A DNA stretch of 50,659 nt from Gryganskiella cystojenkinii (lineage: Eukaryota > Mortierellomycota > Mortierellomycetes > Mortierellales > Mortierellaceae). Numbering within the stretch: the first letter of the stretch is position 1; every line of letters begins with the position of its first letter. Under the pieces are notes generated by a model. It did no database searches, was not told the origin of the DNA, and saw nothing but the letters and a program-made list of their open reading frames with translations. The stretch covers positions 1 to 50,659 of the forward strand of contig JAAAIG010000198.1 of assembly GCA_015852425.1 (NCBI GenBank), in the 5' to 3' direction. Shown in pieces: positions 31,689 to 44,759 of the stretch. A program made the position numbers and the translations under genes.

Positions 31689-32609
31689 GCTCTCACCGTT
31701 ATCCATTTCCTACGTTCTCTCATTTTCTCTCTCCTCTACACTATTGATACCTCCGCGTGCCTATACCAGATCGTCTTTTTTTTCTTTGCTCAATAGACAT
31801 GGCAACTAAATAAAAATGTTCGTGGCATACGTCTACGATCGGTTTTTCTTACGAATGCAACGAGTCAGAGGCCACATCATCGATCTGGCATTTACAAAAC
31901 AAGAAACGAAAAGTAACCAAAGTCGCCAAGACATGATCGTGCCCTTTTGAAGGGTTCTTTTGTGAAAATTAAAATTGGTGACTTGCCTAGAGGACGCGCG
32001 TTGCTGCTGCTCATTTGTGTACGTGTGTCCACCGATCGGATATTACTTTCGATTTCTGGGAGAGGATTTGTCATGAGGGAGGAAGGGAAAGCCCATTTTT
32101 CATCCTCAAGCCAGAGACCTGAAAAGAGGGAGCTTCATCCTCTAACTGGAACAAGGTTTTCACGCTGAGTCCCCTCCTCCTTTGACGCAATTACAGCACA
32201 CGCCGTCCTCGATCGACTGCGCTGGAAAATCAAGAAGGAAAACTCTCGGTAAATGGTCTTTATTTTCTTCGTGTTTGCCCAGATCTGCCATTGTGCAAAA
32301 CAGTTAGTCCAAAAACGTGCCAAGCAGTTGGAAGCACCATGGAAAGAGAAAGAGCAGAAAAAGAGTATTTGTCATTAGAATGATCAGATATCTTTTGCGC
32401 TTTTTTTTTTTTGTTTGTTTGTTTTTGCTCCGCTTTCTCCATGCAGTGGCCTGCGCGTGCGGCGACGGCCAAGAACAACATGGAAAGAAAACATTACAGT
32501 TAGGCTAACGCCATCCATGTCAAACAATTCCACAGTCGGTAACAAAAGCAAAAAGAGGATGTTCGTAGATCGACGCCGTGTCTCTGTGTCTCTCTTGTCG
32601 ATGAACGGG
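31689..32609. other. Intergenic
   Basis: AATAAA near 31811 may end the carrier transcript. No gene supported; poly-T at 32401-32412 and a GTTT repeat follow. Confidence 0.5.
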
Positions 32610-32618
32610 TATAAAAAG
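32610..32618 (+). promoter_or_regulatory. TATA box of the MDR reductase gene
   Basis: TATAAAAAG 109 bp upstream of the ATG at 32719, the same sequence and spacing as the box at 6168. Confidence 0.6.
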
Positions 32619-32718
32619 GTCATCATATCTTCATATTTTTGGAAAAAGGATCAAACAACAACTGCAACCGCACTCAAGAAAACAAGCCAACCAACAACCT
32701 AAAAAACATCACTCAAAA

Positions 32719-33978
32719 ATGACCATCACCACCTATACCAACACTCGCGTATTGATCTCCAAGATCCCTGAAGGTGTCGCCCCCAAGGCTTCTCACTTCC
32801 GCACTGTGACCGAAACTGGCCCTGCCCCTGAACTTGCAGAGAACGAGGTCTTTGTCAAGAACCTCATCTTCTCTTTGGATCCTTGTAAATAACCCTTTCT
32901 CTTCTCTACAAGATTTTCTTCTTTGGAAACTTTCATTACCCAACTTGGTACTCATCCAACATTTGTCCTTCTTCCCCAATCCATCTCAATTTAGATATCC
33001 GTCACGAGTTCCCTGACGGAACAACTGAGTCCTCTGTAGTCGGTTTCTCGATTGCCAAGGTCATCGAGTCCAAGAACTCGACCTTCCCTGTCGGTGCCAC
33101 TGTCTTTGCGCCCGCACACTGGGCCACTTATAGTCATATTCAGGGAGAGGTCTACATCAACGATGTTCACGTCATGGACAAGATCATCGATCCCGAGATC
33201 CCCCTGGCTGCCTACAACGGCGTCCTCGGAGTTCCTGGGTTCACTGTCTATGACTCGCTCAACGCTATCGGAGATCTCAAGGCTGGCGAGACCATCTACA
33301 TTTCCAGTGCTGCTGGGTAAGTTCAGTTCTGATTCTTTTTTTTTCCTATGTTACTTTCTTGTAGATGTAGTTCCATTCCTGATGGCATAATCCTAACCTG
33401 CTGACCATCTTTCTGAATTGGTCACTCAAAGAACCCTGGGTCAACTCGCCGGACAGATGGCTAAGAGTAAGGGTCTTCGTGTGATCGGATCTGCCGGTAC
33501 GGATGCCAAGGTCGCGTACCTCAAGAACGAGCTCGGGTTCGATGCCGCTTTTAACTACAAAACTGTGGCGGATAAGGGTGCAGCTCTTGCTGAGGCTGTT
33601 GGTCCCCAAGGTCTGGATATTTACTATGATTTGACCGGAGATGATACTATTGAGACGGTCTTGGAGCTCTTGAACCCTCGCGGTCGTATCTTGGCTGTCG
33701 GCATGTTGGCTGGTCACCAGAACAATGAACCGTACCGTCCTCATGGTTTGCACAATATCCTGTTCAAGCAGTTGCGCTATGAGGGCTACCTGGTCTTTGA
33801 ACGCTATGGTGGTTTTGTCAAGTTCTTCCGGGAGTGGACGCCTCTTGTGAAGGAGGGCAAGATCAAGTACACACAGACGGTATTGAATGGAGGCGTTGAG
33901 TCGATCCCTCAGGCATATGTGGATCTTCTCGGAGGTGTCTACCAGGGCAAGGTTAACGTCCAAATCGCGGATGCTTAA
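32719..33978 (+). CDS. NADP-dependent MDR reductase (alkenal/prostaglandin reductase type)
   Basis: Three exons (32719-32884, 32995-33316, 33432-33978) join in phase to 344 residues, a normal length for the family. Intron 1 splits the Tyr of FSLDPY. The Rossmann core has SSAAGTLGQLAGQMAKSKGLRVIGSAGT in place of the usual AxxGxxGxxxxQ, then GLDIYYDLTGDD and GRILAVGMLAG. LGVPGFTVYDSL is the typical catalytic-domain strand. The zinc-binding cysteines of alcohol dehydrogenases are absent, so this belongs to the zinc-free leukotriene-B4 dehydrogenase / 2-alkenal reductase branch, reducing activated C=C bonds with NADPH in the cytosol. Substrate not predictable. Confidence 0.93.
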
Positions 33979-34261
33979 AAAATAACCGCGAAATAAAAAT
34001 TTCCGTCATGCTAGCTTTGTGTTATTGATTTACATTCCCCCGTTCAGGACATGCATGGATTCGAAGCAATATCAAAAGCGGTCACATAGGCGATCGTTCT
34101 CGTTGCGGTCTCTTTCTCCTTTGTTGCCCATCTATTTTCTATTCCATTGCAGCGGAATTACACAAGATCACTTTTACAGAATAGGAATCTCCTCCCTTCC
34201 AATCCCAAACAAATCAATTCCAATCTTTCAATCTTTCAACCGAGAAATCGTCGAATCTTCT

Positions 34262-36055
34262 ATGGCCAAACGATCAAAATCCTCGAGAATCACAACTGCA
34301 ACTCCAGTAGCCAAGACCGAGACAATCGTGTCTACCAGTGCTGTTGCTGGAGAGGACACAGACAAGGAACAAATTGCGCGAGAACCAAGCACAACTGTGA
34401 CTCCAGCGCCCTCTACCTCCACCATTAATGAGCCGGTTCAGCAATCGCAAAGAGACTCGGGACCTGTAAAACGCAAAGTCGATCAACCACCACAAAGTCA
34501 ACCTGGTAAAAGATAAAAATATATTTTCTTTTCTTTTGTAGTTCGCGCTTGAAGAGGGAGGGAAAGGCGCCTGGCGGTTTTTGTTTACCTTATTTATTAA
34601 TTACGTTCAAACTGATTAGTTTCAGAGGTTACCCAGGTACAGTCCGCAACGGAGGCGACCTCTACTGTGACACCGGTCACACCTCCACCAACAAAGAGAC
34701 CCAGACTCTCATCCTCCTCAAGAACAACAGTAGCGGCAAGGACGACGACGGCCGATGCACGTGCCAAAGCCCGTCCAGCATGGATTGGAGCCTGGGAACC
34801 GTGTAGTGAAGAGGAGCTTGCCGCGGAGTTATTTTGGAAGCCTTCTTGGACTCCCCAAAACTACAAGCATAAAGATTATGCGAAGCGACCCTCGTCTGCT
34901 GCTGCTACTGCTACCGCCCCGACCTCTGCTACGCCTTCAAGGAAAGGAAAGGAACCTGTCAACCAAGCGTCCTCCTCCTCGTCTGCTGCACCTGAAATTG
35001 CTGCTACTGTTACCACGTCTGCTAAACCTTCAAGGAAAGGAAAAGAACCTGTAAACCAAGCGTCCTCCTCATCTGCTGCGGCCGACATTGCTGCTACTAT
35101 CACCACGTCAGCAAGAGTACAGAGCAGCGGTTATGGTCGCGATCGTGAACAGGATGTACCTCCACCGGCGCAACAGAGCAGCGGTAATGGTCACCACCGT
35201 GAACAGGATGTACTTCCACCGGCGCAACAACCGCCGTCATCTGCGCCGACAGCATCAACATTACAATCGTCTCTCACTCCAGATGTCCAGTCTCGCCACG
35301 AAAACGTGGACAGGACATTTTTGAGTGGCATTCTGGAATTGAACGCGGGATTAAGTAAAGTTTCTCTCGGCTTGCATTTACTCTATCACCCTGACAACAA
35401 CTACAACGACAGCGACAGTGCGAGGGTTAGCGAGCTGTTATATCTGAGAAACCAATCCTTGCACGCCGTGGACCAGATTCAATCAGGAATTAACCGACTT
35501 CGACTGATACACATGGAGGCGAATATTTTTCAGATGCAAGATAAATTACAATCTCTTGTACGATCGGCGACGTCGCTGTCTCATCAGCTAGCACCTCAGT
35601 CTTCATATTCGACATTACCACAGGCTTACTCGCACCCATATCGTTTACCGGCCCCATATACAATCCCTCCCTATGGGTCACCGCCGTCAGCCCCACCCAC
35701 AGCTGGCACCCATGACTCAAGAGATCCGTTCAGTTCCTCAGCTCAAGGATCTGCTTCGACGTCGTTACCATCTCCGCCGTTGGGACCCCCACCGATGCCT
35801 GATGTGTCTTATTCGGCGTACGTGCGATGGCATGAACAGAGAGGGCTAGAACGAGAACAAGGCTTGGCGATTCCAGCCTCGACCTCATCATCGTCCTCTT
35901 CAGCGCCGCATCCACCACGGTTTCCTTCATCAAGCGCTTCCCCTTCGACATCAATACCGCCAGTGCGGCTGTATCCTCATCGTACTGAGGAGGAAGAAAA
36001 GCGCTATAGAGACGAACTCTTTTGGGTGCCTCCTGCACCGAAATCTGTACTCTAA
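34262..36055 (+). CDS. Low-complexity Ser/Pro-rich protein with internal repeats
   Basis: Two exons (34262-34505, 34626-36055; GTAAAA...TTTCAG) join in phase to 557 residues. The start MAKRSKSSR is the first ATG in the open exon frame. It contains basic PPPTKRPRL (nuclear-signal-like). Two tandem ~31-residue units are built on PSRKGKEPVNQASSSS with AAT-TTSA tails, followed by two ~18-residue units on REQDV-PPAQQ. A central helical region (about 265-345; ILELNAGLSKVSLGLHLLY, RLRLIHMEANIFQMQDKLQ) may be a coiled coil. The segment SEEELAAELFWKPSWTP (near 135) is echoed at the C-terminus as EEEKRYRDELFWVPPAP. No known domain; possibly a nuclear or scaffold protein. The 3' end lies 72 bases before the assembly gap. 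Confidence 0.68.
34939..35230 (+). repeat. In-frame tandem repeats inside the low-complexity gene
   Basis: DNA units starting CCTTCAAGGAAAGGAAA recur at ~34939 and ~35028; units starting CAGAGCAGCGGT recur at ~35121 and ~35174. Period lengths are multiples of three, preserving frame. Confidence 0.75.
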
Positions 36056-36126
36056 AGAAAAGGAATGGTCGCGGCGGGAAGGACACAGAAGGGACAACCC
36101 GCCCGCTAGATCGATCAAAGACCCCC

Positions 36127-36189
36127 CNNNNNNNNNNNNNNNNNNNNNNNNNNNNNNNNNNNNNNNNNNNNNNNNNNNNNNNNNNNNNN
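36127..36189. other. Assembly gap (63 N)
   Basis: A run of unknown bases; sequence to the left ends in a C-run. True length unknown. Confidence 0.99.
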
Positions 36190-37646
36190 ATATATGCCGT
36201 CGCGCGCCATACCTAACCCATAAAGCTATTGACCCATGAACTGGCTAGCTGGCATGCTGTTGAAAAGACGCGCAGAGGGGATGAGCGGTTGCAGCTTCGA
36301 AGGGGAGTTCATGATCCGACCGATGGATAGGTTTGAAACGAATCGAAAGAACCAAAAGACATCGGTATAGAGGAAACAGAATGCGGGCACCGAAGAACCT
36401 GGCATCATAAATTGTAGGAGACCGCGAGCCAGTTGAGACAACAAAAATTTAGGGGGCAACAAAACATTTGGGAGTCCATGAATATGGCACGTGGAGTGAA
36501 TAATAATGTTCAGAAAGATAAAAAGCTTCTATTTTCAGGGGTTCTGAGAAGGATTTCGGACAAACATCTTGAGGGGCGAGGGACTGCACCGTTACGTATC
36601 CGTCCAAGGGTCCCGAACGGCACTGCCGCTCTAAAAATCATTGGGGTGCGAAAATATATATAGCTGGATAAAATGCTGGTCTTGGAGGAGGAGAATAAAT
36701 ATCATCTTGGACATGCAGTGTGAGCGGACCATACACGACGGAAGAAAAAGGAAAGAAGTGGTAACCCGGGTCCATTCAAAAGTTTCCGAGCACCTGTGGG
36801 CTCAAGGAACAGAATGTGTCATGACACACCGATGATGACTTTTTTTTTTCTCTCCCTCTCTTTGCTGCGAAAGCCGGTGACATCGAGAAGGACGAGAAAC
36901 AATGACAAGAGCAAAAAAAGGGTCACTACATAATCCTCGAAAAAAATGAAAACATGCAGGCACAAATTGAAGGTAGGACTGACCGAAGGCCATGGGACTT
37001 GAGCATGCGGACACACGACAAATTATCCGCTTGACAGAGAAGAAAGGAAGCGGATTTGGTGGAGAGAGTGTAGAGCGAGGCAAAGAGAATAAAGGGGAAG
37101 GATACCAGAGGAAAGAGTGGTGGAAAGAAGGGGTGCGTCTGTCTGTCTAAGAATCCGAGATCAGCAGCACTCCAAAGACGTGATCTGCTTTAATTTTTTT
37201 TTTTTTGCCAATCGTAGGTCCAGTGCTGAATTCTTGTTTTTTTGCCTCGTGTGCGCTCACAAGTTCTAACATATTTTTTTTTCTTTTTCTCTCTTCTTTG
37301 TAATTCTCTTTCTTCGTTCTTCTTCCTAATTGTCGCTCCCCATTCCATCTCCTTCTCTCTCCTTCTGCCTTTTGCATTTTTGATACCTCTTTTTTTTAGG
37401 CAGTAGCAGTAGATTTCACCCTTCCTTGCGCCTTCCGTGGACATCCATACATAGAAAAAACTGACTTTACCCTCCAGCAATAGACCTTTCTCGCATTTCT
37501 GCTTTCCCCTTCCTTTCCCTCTCCCCATCACGCTCCTCATCTTGACCAACGCAGTCGTGCGCCGCACTTAGAAAATACCCTTCACTTCATTGATATACCT
37601 GCATTTATAACTTGATCTCTTAATCTGTACACTGTTCCATTCAATA
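36190..37646. other. Intergenic after the gap
   Basis: No gene supported. It contains A/G-rich stretches (37040-37130) and a strongly T/C-rich leader (37190-37560) before the amino acid transporter. Confidence 0.5.
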
Positions 37647-40181
37647 ATGACACGGTCGACTTCTCGTCCTCCAGTCCGAGATGACTCTGTGGATCAACTC
37701 GGATCGGGCAAATGCTCTGTCCTCGAAGGTAAAAATTTCTTTACAACCATCCGTTTGCCTGACCAGGACCGTGTCCACCATCTCTGCCACAGTTTAACCA
37801 CCCAACAACAACATGAACAACCCGACCATGATGAACGGAAACAGAAACAGACAGCAACACAAATATGACGCCTTTGCTGCTCTTTTCACCGAACCAAGAA
37901 TAATCGAGTCATGGTCACATCACTCTCCAATATGACTGTGTCCAAACAAGGTTCTGACCAACCAGGCAACGCCTCGACGCACAAGCCCTGCAGGGAACAG
38001 GGACAACCCCCAAAAATTCATCACTCATCCAGTCAATTTCAAATCCTGCCGTGGTGGATGGGAAAACTGGACAAAAAGAAATCATGAGCCATAACCGTGC
38101 ATAAGCTCGCCATTTTTGCCATTTTGCGCGTTCCTCTTCCCTATCTTTCGCACTAACTAACTTTGGACTATCTACGGCGCGAAAAGCTGCGCATGTTGAG
38201 TTGAATAAGCGCTGACCTGAACACCTGTCTCTTCTATAACAGTGTCCTTTAACATCCTCAACTGCACAGTCGGCTCAGGAATCCTGGCTCTCTCTTTTGC
38301 CATCAAGTAAGGATACCTCTTTTGCCGACTGCTATAAAAATGGTGTTTGTGATTGCAAAAAAAAATCGGAAATCGGAAAATCAGAAATGAATAGAAATTG
38401 AAACTCAATCTTTTTCATCATAGAGAGAGTGGATTCGGCTTGGGCATCGTCCTGTCCGTCATTGTGGCGATCCTGTGCTGGTTTGCGCTCTATATTCTCA
38501 TCGTCTCAGGTCAAAAAATTGGCGTTTACAAATATGCTATGCTCTGTGAAGGTAAAGGCAGGATAGCTTCTTGACAAAAAGAGACGATTTTTCATAACAA
38601 ACGGACCAAATCAACCCATTTTTGCAATCTTTTTTTTGTGTTTTCCGTAGCTACCATGGGCACCTCGGGTTTCTACATGTTGAACGGCGTCATCTTTTTC
38701 CAGACTGCAGGAGCCTGTATCACCTACATGATCGTCGTCGGAGACACGATCCCAGTCATTCTGGACATTCTCGGTTTTGAAGTCTCTCGTCAATGGGTCA
38801 TCTTTCTCTCGTCCTTGATTTTTATCCTTCCTCTGTTGTTTTATCGATCGATCGGATCCCTCGCCAAAGTTTCGATCGTCTCTGTCATGTGTCTGCCTCC
38901 AATCCTCTTTGTCGTCGCGATCAGGATTTTCCATTATGCGCCTGATCACAAACGATCATATGCCTTCGTAGGCAACAATGTCTTTCCCGCCATCGGAGTC
39001 ATGGCCTTTGCGATGCTCTCTGCCCAAACCGCCTTCTTGAACTTCACGACGATGGCAAAGCCGACTCGCAAGCATTGGGCACAAGCGACAGGTATCGCAG
39101 TCTCGATGTCTTGGTTGATCTCGTTTGTCTTTGCGATCATCGGATTCATTGCTTTCGGGGAGGATGTGCAACCCAACATCTTTAATTCTTTCCCACTCAC
39201 GGATGAGTTGATCAATTATGGCCGAGGACTTCTCGGATTCTCCATGTTCTTGACCTTCCCTCAGGCTGTACGTTTTTTTTTTTTTTTTTTTTTTCCCCCC
39301 TTTTTTTTTTTTTTTTTAAATTTTTTTTTTTTTTTTTTTTTGCCACCCTTTATTTTGATTCTTGAGAACTTACTTTTTTTTAATCTCTTCTGCTATAGTT
39401 CTACCCTGCTCGTGCTGCGCTGCATAAGGTCCTGGGTCATGAGAACAACCATTTGGAACCCACGGACAGAGAACATCTCTACACCACCATCGGTCTCTTC
39501 GTCCCAATCCTCGCTTGTGGCGTCTTTATCTCGGATCTTGGTCTGTTGTACCAACTCATTGGAGGATTCTGTTCAACTTCGCTTGCCTACATCTTCCCAG
39601 GACTCTGCTACTTTTTGATCTTTTGGCGGAAGTCACCCCTTTCTGTCGATCAGGATGACGAGGATGAGCATGGACAGGGTTGCTTTGACAACGAGGACTC
39701 GGATGAGAACGAGGAGGACAGCGTCAATTCCGAGGATGAGTTCAACGGTCCCATCGGTGGCCAAGATGTCGAGGGTCAAAAGAACAAGAAATTGGAGACA
39801 GACCAGAAACGATCCAAGAGACGGCATGAGCGCGCGATTCTTTCGGCGAGCGAGAGTAGTCAACACGCCCTTCAAGAAACTACACCAATCTTGCCAGGGC
39901 GAACCGCCTCGTATGGTGGTACTGTCACCAACCCGTATCACCACTACAGTACCTTGTCACCGTCCTCGTCGACAACGTCAACCGAGACCCAGTCCGAGGG
40001 TCTCTTGGGTGAGGTTGGTGGAACCAATCGTCGAGCTCGACGAAGAAAAAGTCATGCAGGCAAAAGAGGCGAGACTGAGTTGTGGATGGATATTGGGGCA
40101 GGTATGCTCCTGGTCTTTGGAGTCTTTGTTATGATCCTTTCGACAACTATCACTCTTAAGAAGATGGCCGGCTACATGTAA
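37647..40181 (+). CDS. AAAP-family amino acid transporter (vacuolar Avt / SLC38 type)
   Basis: Five exons (37647-37728, 38243-38306, 38424-38551, 38651-39267, 39399-40181) join in phase to 557 residues. A short hydrophilic N-terminus precedes SFNILNCTVGSGILALSFAI, the diagnostic first span of AAAP transporters with the substrate-binding unwound N-VGSGIL. About eleven spans follow, including TMGTSGFYMLNGVIFF, NVFPAIGVMAFAMLSAQTAF and a QAFYPARAALHKVLG loop. A large acidic/Ser-rich cytosolic loop (about residues 375-520) separates the last span. Fungal relatives (Avt5-7) export neutral or basic amino acids from the vacuole by proton coupling; substrate cannot be read here. Intron 4 contains a long T/C homopolymer tract; intron 1 is 514 nt. 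Confidence 0.91.
39270..39342. repeat. Poly-T tract interrupted by C6 and A3
   Basis: About 70 bases of almost only T inside intron 4 of the transporter, just after the donor. Length is likely variable or poorly assembled. Confidence 0.9.
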
Positions 40182-42247
40182 AAAAGAAAGAAAAACTTGG
40201 CGTAAGATAATATCAAGAAGGAGAAAAGAGCTGTAAATATCAATACTGTAAATATTAAATAGTAGCGCCTATCCTTAAAAAAAACGCGATGTTTATCATG
40301 ACCACTCTCTCTCGATCGACAGATCTAGTCGTGCATGTTGTTGATTGTGCTTTTCGGCCGAGACTAAGTCGGACCTTTTTTCACGTTTCAGGACAACAGA
40401 CAATGCAAACTTTGGGCAACAAGGACAGCAACTCTTCATAGTGTGGCTTTCTTGTCATCGTTGCATCATTTCATCAATGCGATGCTTTGTGCTCTCCTTA
40501 CTGCCTTTTTTCTTTCTTTGTTGGTCACAAAGTCTGCCTTTTTTCTGCAACTTTTTTTTTATTGCTCGGGAACGAATGGGCTAAAAACGCTTTCTTTTTT
40601 CTTAATTGCTGGTACTTTGCTGTGTGCAACGTGGTGTGCTTACCTCAACCTGTCCATTTCAATGCCAAAAATCTCTATTACTCAGGGACCCGTGCCTGGG
40701 AAGCAAAAAATGAAAACACAGAAGAAAAAAAACAAAGAGCAACAATTTACAGCACGGAATGCAAATCATGACAACTTGCAGAAGAAGGAACAAGCACGTT
40801 TTGTTGCACGGTCTTGAGGGGACAGGGCAACAAAGAATTGGGCAACTTTTGGCTGCAGCAAACAAAACAAGGGGGGGAAGGCGTAGTTTTGAAGTTTGCC
40901 GAGTTTGGCTGCAGAATCTAGGAAAAAAAAATTGGTCATGAGTAAATGACGAATAATGCCATTTACATTCACTCAATCATTCAAACAGCAGGAATGAGAC
41001 CATCATCTTCAGACTCATCGGTGGTTTTTTTTCTCTTGAACCTTGCTGCAAGTCCAAACAAAAGGCTGCTGGACATTGAGACCAAATGTGGATCCAAAAG
41101 GAACAGGGCTCTGTTCATTTGTGATTGCTCTTTTTGGCTGCATGTTCATTCGGTATCAATTGGCTTTGCGGTCATTGCGGCTGCACGCAAAGCACCCTCG
41201 TTCATTCAGAAGGTGCTGGAAGAAAAGGATGAAAAACGGGAAAACAAGGCGAGTCCAAGAACAACAACGCGTTCCTGTCGTTCGGGACAGCCTCTCCCAC
41301 TCTCAATCGCTGCTTGCCCATCGCGTGTTTTGATTCTTTCACGGGTGAGGTTAGTCGAATACGCCGAGGAACAAACAGCAACCACCGCCTGCATCATCTT
41401 GGAAACCTCACTTCCCTGCAAACCTCCTTGATCCCCCTCAATAGCCATGGGTCAGCTTATAGCGGCATGCGACACGCCCCATCTTTAAAGATAGAGGTGG
41501 CCACCACGAAAAAGGTTGCTTCGTTTTGCTGCTGCCTTGGTCGACCCCTGTTTCTTCTCGTTAGTCCATCCGGTGTATAAATGTTTGTCTTCTTTCTTAG
41601 TTTGCCCTGAAAAAAAAATCGGAGATGCGGTTCCGCCACTCTGTCGATGCCCTTGCCCATCCTCTTTTCTTTGCGCAATTCCACTTGCGATGCACAAGAG
41701 CCATGGGCAATCAACGTTTGGACCGCCCTTCTTCAGTGTTTACTCTCTCCCTGACAAGCCATTTTGAACCCTGTACCTTCACCATTTTGTGCAACCATGC
41801 CATTGGGGGGTTTTGTCTCTCCGACTCCCCTTTCTGTCATCAGTCCAAACGGTCCTTTGTTGTTCTTCTGCTGGTATTTGGGCGACTTTTCTCCCGAACA
41901 GCCTCGACTCTTTTTGCGAATGGGACATGGTGGACTTCACTCATTCCATTCAAAGACAGGACATACACCCACCCCTCTTTTTTTGGCGCGTCCTTTTATA
42001 CCTCCCCGTCTCCCTCTCTTTTTTTTTTTCTTTCTTTTTTTCTCTTTTTTTTTCATTGCGCTCCCAACGACTTAATCCACTTCCCCCTTTCTTTTTTTCT
42101 TCTGTTCTATCGTCATTTCGCTCTGGCTCTCGAACAGTAGTCTCCAAAACTCTCGAACGTAGTTCTCCGACACTTCCATTTATCTTTAGCTTGTCCAATC
42201 TCCTATTTATTTTTCTTTTTTCTTTTTCTTTTTTCTCTTTTTTGAAA
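40182..42247. other. 2.1-kb intergenic region
   Basis: No gene I can support. A 161-codon frame at 40946-41431 lacks features of a real protein. The right 650 bases are C/T-rich with long T-runs (42000-42050, 42210-42242), typical of a fungal leader before the monooxygenase. Confidence 0.5.
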
Positions 42248-44643
42248 ATGACTCCACACCACCTCATGCATCTCTCATATTATCCTTCTCAACCTCCACC
42301 ACAGCACGACGGCAAGACCCCACATGTCCTGATTGTCGGTGGCGGTATCGGAGGTCTTTTCCTTGGTCTTCTCTTGGATCAGGCCAAAATCCCTTACGAG
42401 ATCTTTGAACAAGCCGAAGATGTTCGACCCGTTGGTAAGAACTTTTTTTTGATTTTTTTTCTTTTGTCGCCCTCGATTCCCTCCTTTCTACTTTTTCGGA
42501 TCCTCATCGCTAGAAGAGGGAAAACAGGGGACACGGAAGAAACAGCGTCCGTTTGATACTGTTCAACAACCCTTTATCCATTTCCCACGCGAGATCAAAA
42601 TGAGGAACAGTAAACAGATTTAAAAAACTCTGGCATGTTTTTCTCCAACACCACTTCTCTAATGACCCTTTCTTTTCCATTTCATGAAACATATTCTAGG
42701 CTCTATCATCTCCTTAAATGCAAACATCCTGCCGGTCTTTGAACAATTGGGACTTTATGAGGACTTGAAAGCCATGACACTGCCCTGCATGGGTAACAAC
42801 TTTTTGGACAGTGACCTTCGAAAAGTCGCCTCTCTTCATACGAACCATGCCACAGAAGCGTAAATATGATCAACTCGAGATTTAATGTTTATTTGTTTGG
42901 ATTCAACCTGCACTTGCTGCATGCTTTGTGGGACTAAAATGAATCTTGCACAAAGGCGCTAACGGAGGCTCTCCCTCCCCAATTTCTCTGCTTCTCACTT
43001 GATTAATACAGTATCGGATATGATTACTGCATCCTGTCAAGACCTGGTAAGACGGAAAAAATAATGTGCTGGAGACCTAATGAGGAGAAACCCACCTCGA
43101 CTAAGAACCCTCATCGAGTTTTTCGAACTTGAAAAATGACTCATTCCTGATGTTTGTTTCCCTTATATCATTAGACCTATACGATTTGCTGCTCACCAGA
43201 GTCCCCGAGGAAAAGATTCACCTTGGTAAAAAAATTGAAAGTATCCAACAAAACCGGGATGATGTTATGATTCGTTGTGAGGATCATACGACCTATCATG
43301 GCGACATCCTCGTCGGCGCTGATGGTGGCTACTCATGTGTCCGTGAGTCTCTTTACAAGCTCCTCAAGAACGAGAATCTCCTCCCAGCCTCGGATGCAGC
43401 GGCGGATGGTCGAAACCGTAAGGGTTATTCTTGCCTCGTCGGCACGACCGATGCCCTCAACGCTGAAAAGTTCCCTCAGGTGACGAGCGATGAGAGTGTT
43501 TACCACCAAATGTTGGGCGAGAAATCGAAAAAGATCCGTTATACTTGGTCGACTTTTAATATTACAGAGAACCGAATCTGTTGGGCCGTGATCTCGAAAT
43601 CCCCTCGGGCAGCAAAGACCGAGGAGGAGAAGCGACCCAACTCGGAGTGGTCGCCCGAAAACTGTGATGAGATGATTCGACAGGTCAAGGATTTCAGAGT
43701 CCCCTGTGGAGGTACCCTCGGCGGGTTGATCGACAACACACCCAAGGAAAATATCTCAAGAGTCTTCTTGGAGGATCGATTGTACGAGACTTGGAATTAT
43801 GGACACACGGTCTTGATCGGCGATGGTAAGTTCATTGGCGGAAGCGATTCAAAGGGGTCGATGTTATAGGGATGAAGATGAGAATATTTTGATGAAAACT
43901 AATGGTCCGGTTCTCCCTGTTATGTTCACTTCCGATCATTAGCTGCTCACAAGGTAAGCATTGGCGATCGTCGGACTGATATCGCAGTCTAATATCTTTT
44001 CGTTCATCTCCGAAAACAATTTCGCTGACCATCGCCCTCCACTTTTTTTTTTATTTCGCTATAAATATAGATGCTGCCAAGCTCCGGTCAGGGTCCAGTC
44101 TGTGCGATGCAAGATGCGGTTGTGTTGGCCAATTGCCTCTATGAGCTCACATCTGTGACACCCGAGACGATCAAGTCTGCATTGGATGACTACAGGGCCC
44201 AACGGCTGCCTCATGTCAAGGACCAGTACGCTCGAAGCAAGAGGAACGCCAGGATCCTCTACGGCAACGTAAGTTTGAATTTTTTTGTGAATAGCATGGA
44301 ATGGTCATCACATGAGGCTAGGAGGGAGTTTCTGGCTGAAGAGCGATCCACTTACTCTTCCTCTTTTCTTATATTCCCCTGTTTGAAAAAATAGTCGCTC
44401 TTTGACAAGTGCATGCGGTATGTAGCGTTCCACTGGGTTCCCCAATCGATAAAGAACCGGGTCGTTATCAAGGGAACTTCGTTCAGACCACAGCTCGCGT
44501 ATCTTCCTCTAGCAGAAAAACGTGGAACGATCAAGGTGTTACCGCAGAGACCGTCCAAGCGGTATCAAGAGGAGCTGAAGCAGAAACAAGAGCTCCAAGA
44601 GGCTATTCCGACGCTGGTTCCTATTTCCCCTACGGCGGTTTGA
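42248..44643 (+). CDS. FAD-dependent monooxygenase (PHBH/UbiH fold)
   Basis: Seven exons (42248-42434, 42700-42859, 43012-43046, 43175-43825, 43943-43953, 44071-44268, 44395-44643) join in phase to 496 residues. FAD-binding VLIVGGGIGGLFLGLLL lies near residues 27-43, with the acidic IFEQAE strand end. ILVGADGGYSCVRESLY is the DG fingerprint, and VLIGDAAHKMLPSSGQGP is the second FAD motif. That motif is split: GDG|, the 11-nt exon coding AAHK, and the next exon. Reading through the micro-exon's flanking introns gives stops. Relatives hydroxylate aromatic or polyketide substrates with NAD(P)H and O2. No membrane anchor or signal peptide seen, although the last ~70 residues are basic/hydrophilic. 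Substrate unknown. Confidence 0.91.
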
Positions 44644-44759
44644 AAATTTTACATTATCCCCTGTTCAAAGCATCTCCATATCTTCAACAACCATCATTGT
44701 GCTATAGTCCATTCATCTGACCAAAAAAAAAACATAACAATATTTTGAGTATTTTTTTT

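Noticed and set aside
37729..38242. C-box-like ATGATGA and later CTGA in the 514-nt transporter intron (snoRNA?)
   Set aside because: No terminal stem between flanks and a spacing over 120 nt; not a credible C/D snoRNA.
40946..41431. 161-codon + strand ORF in the 2.1-kb intergenic region
   Set aside because: No domain, odd composition, no splice or TATA context; likely chance.
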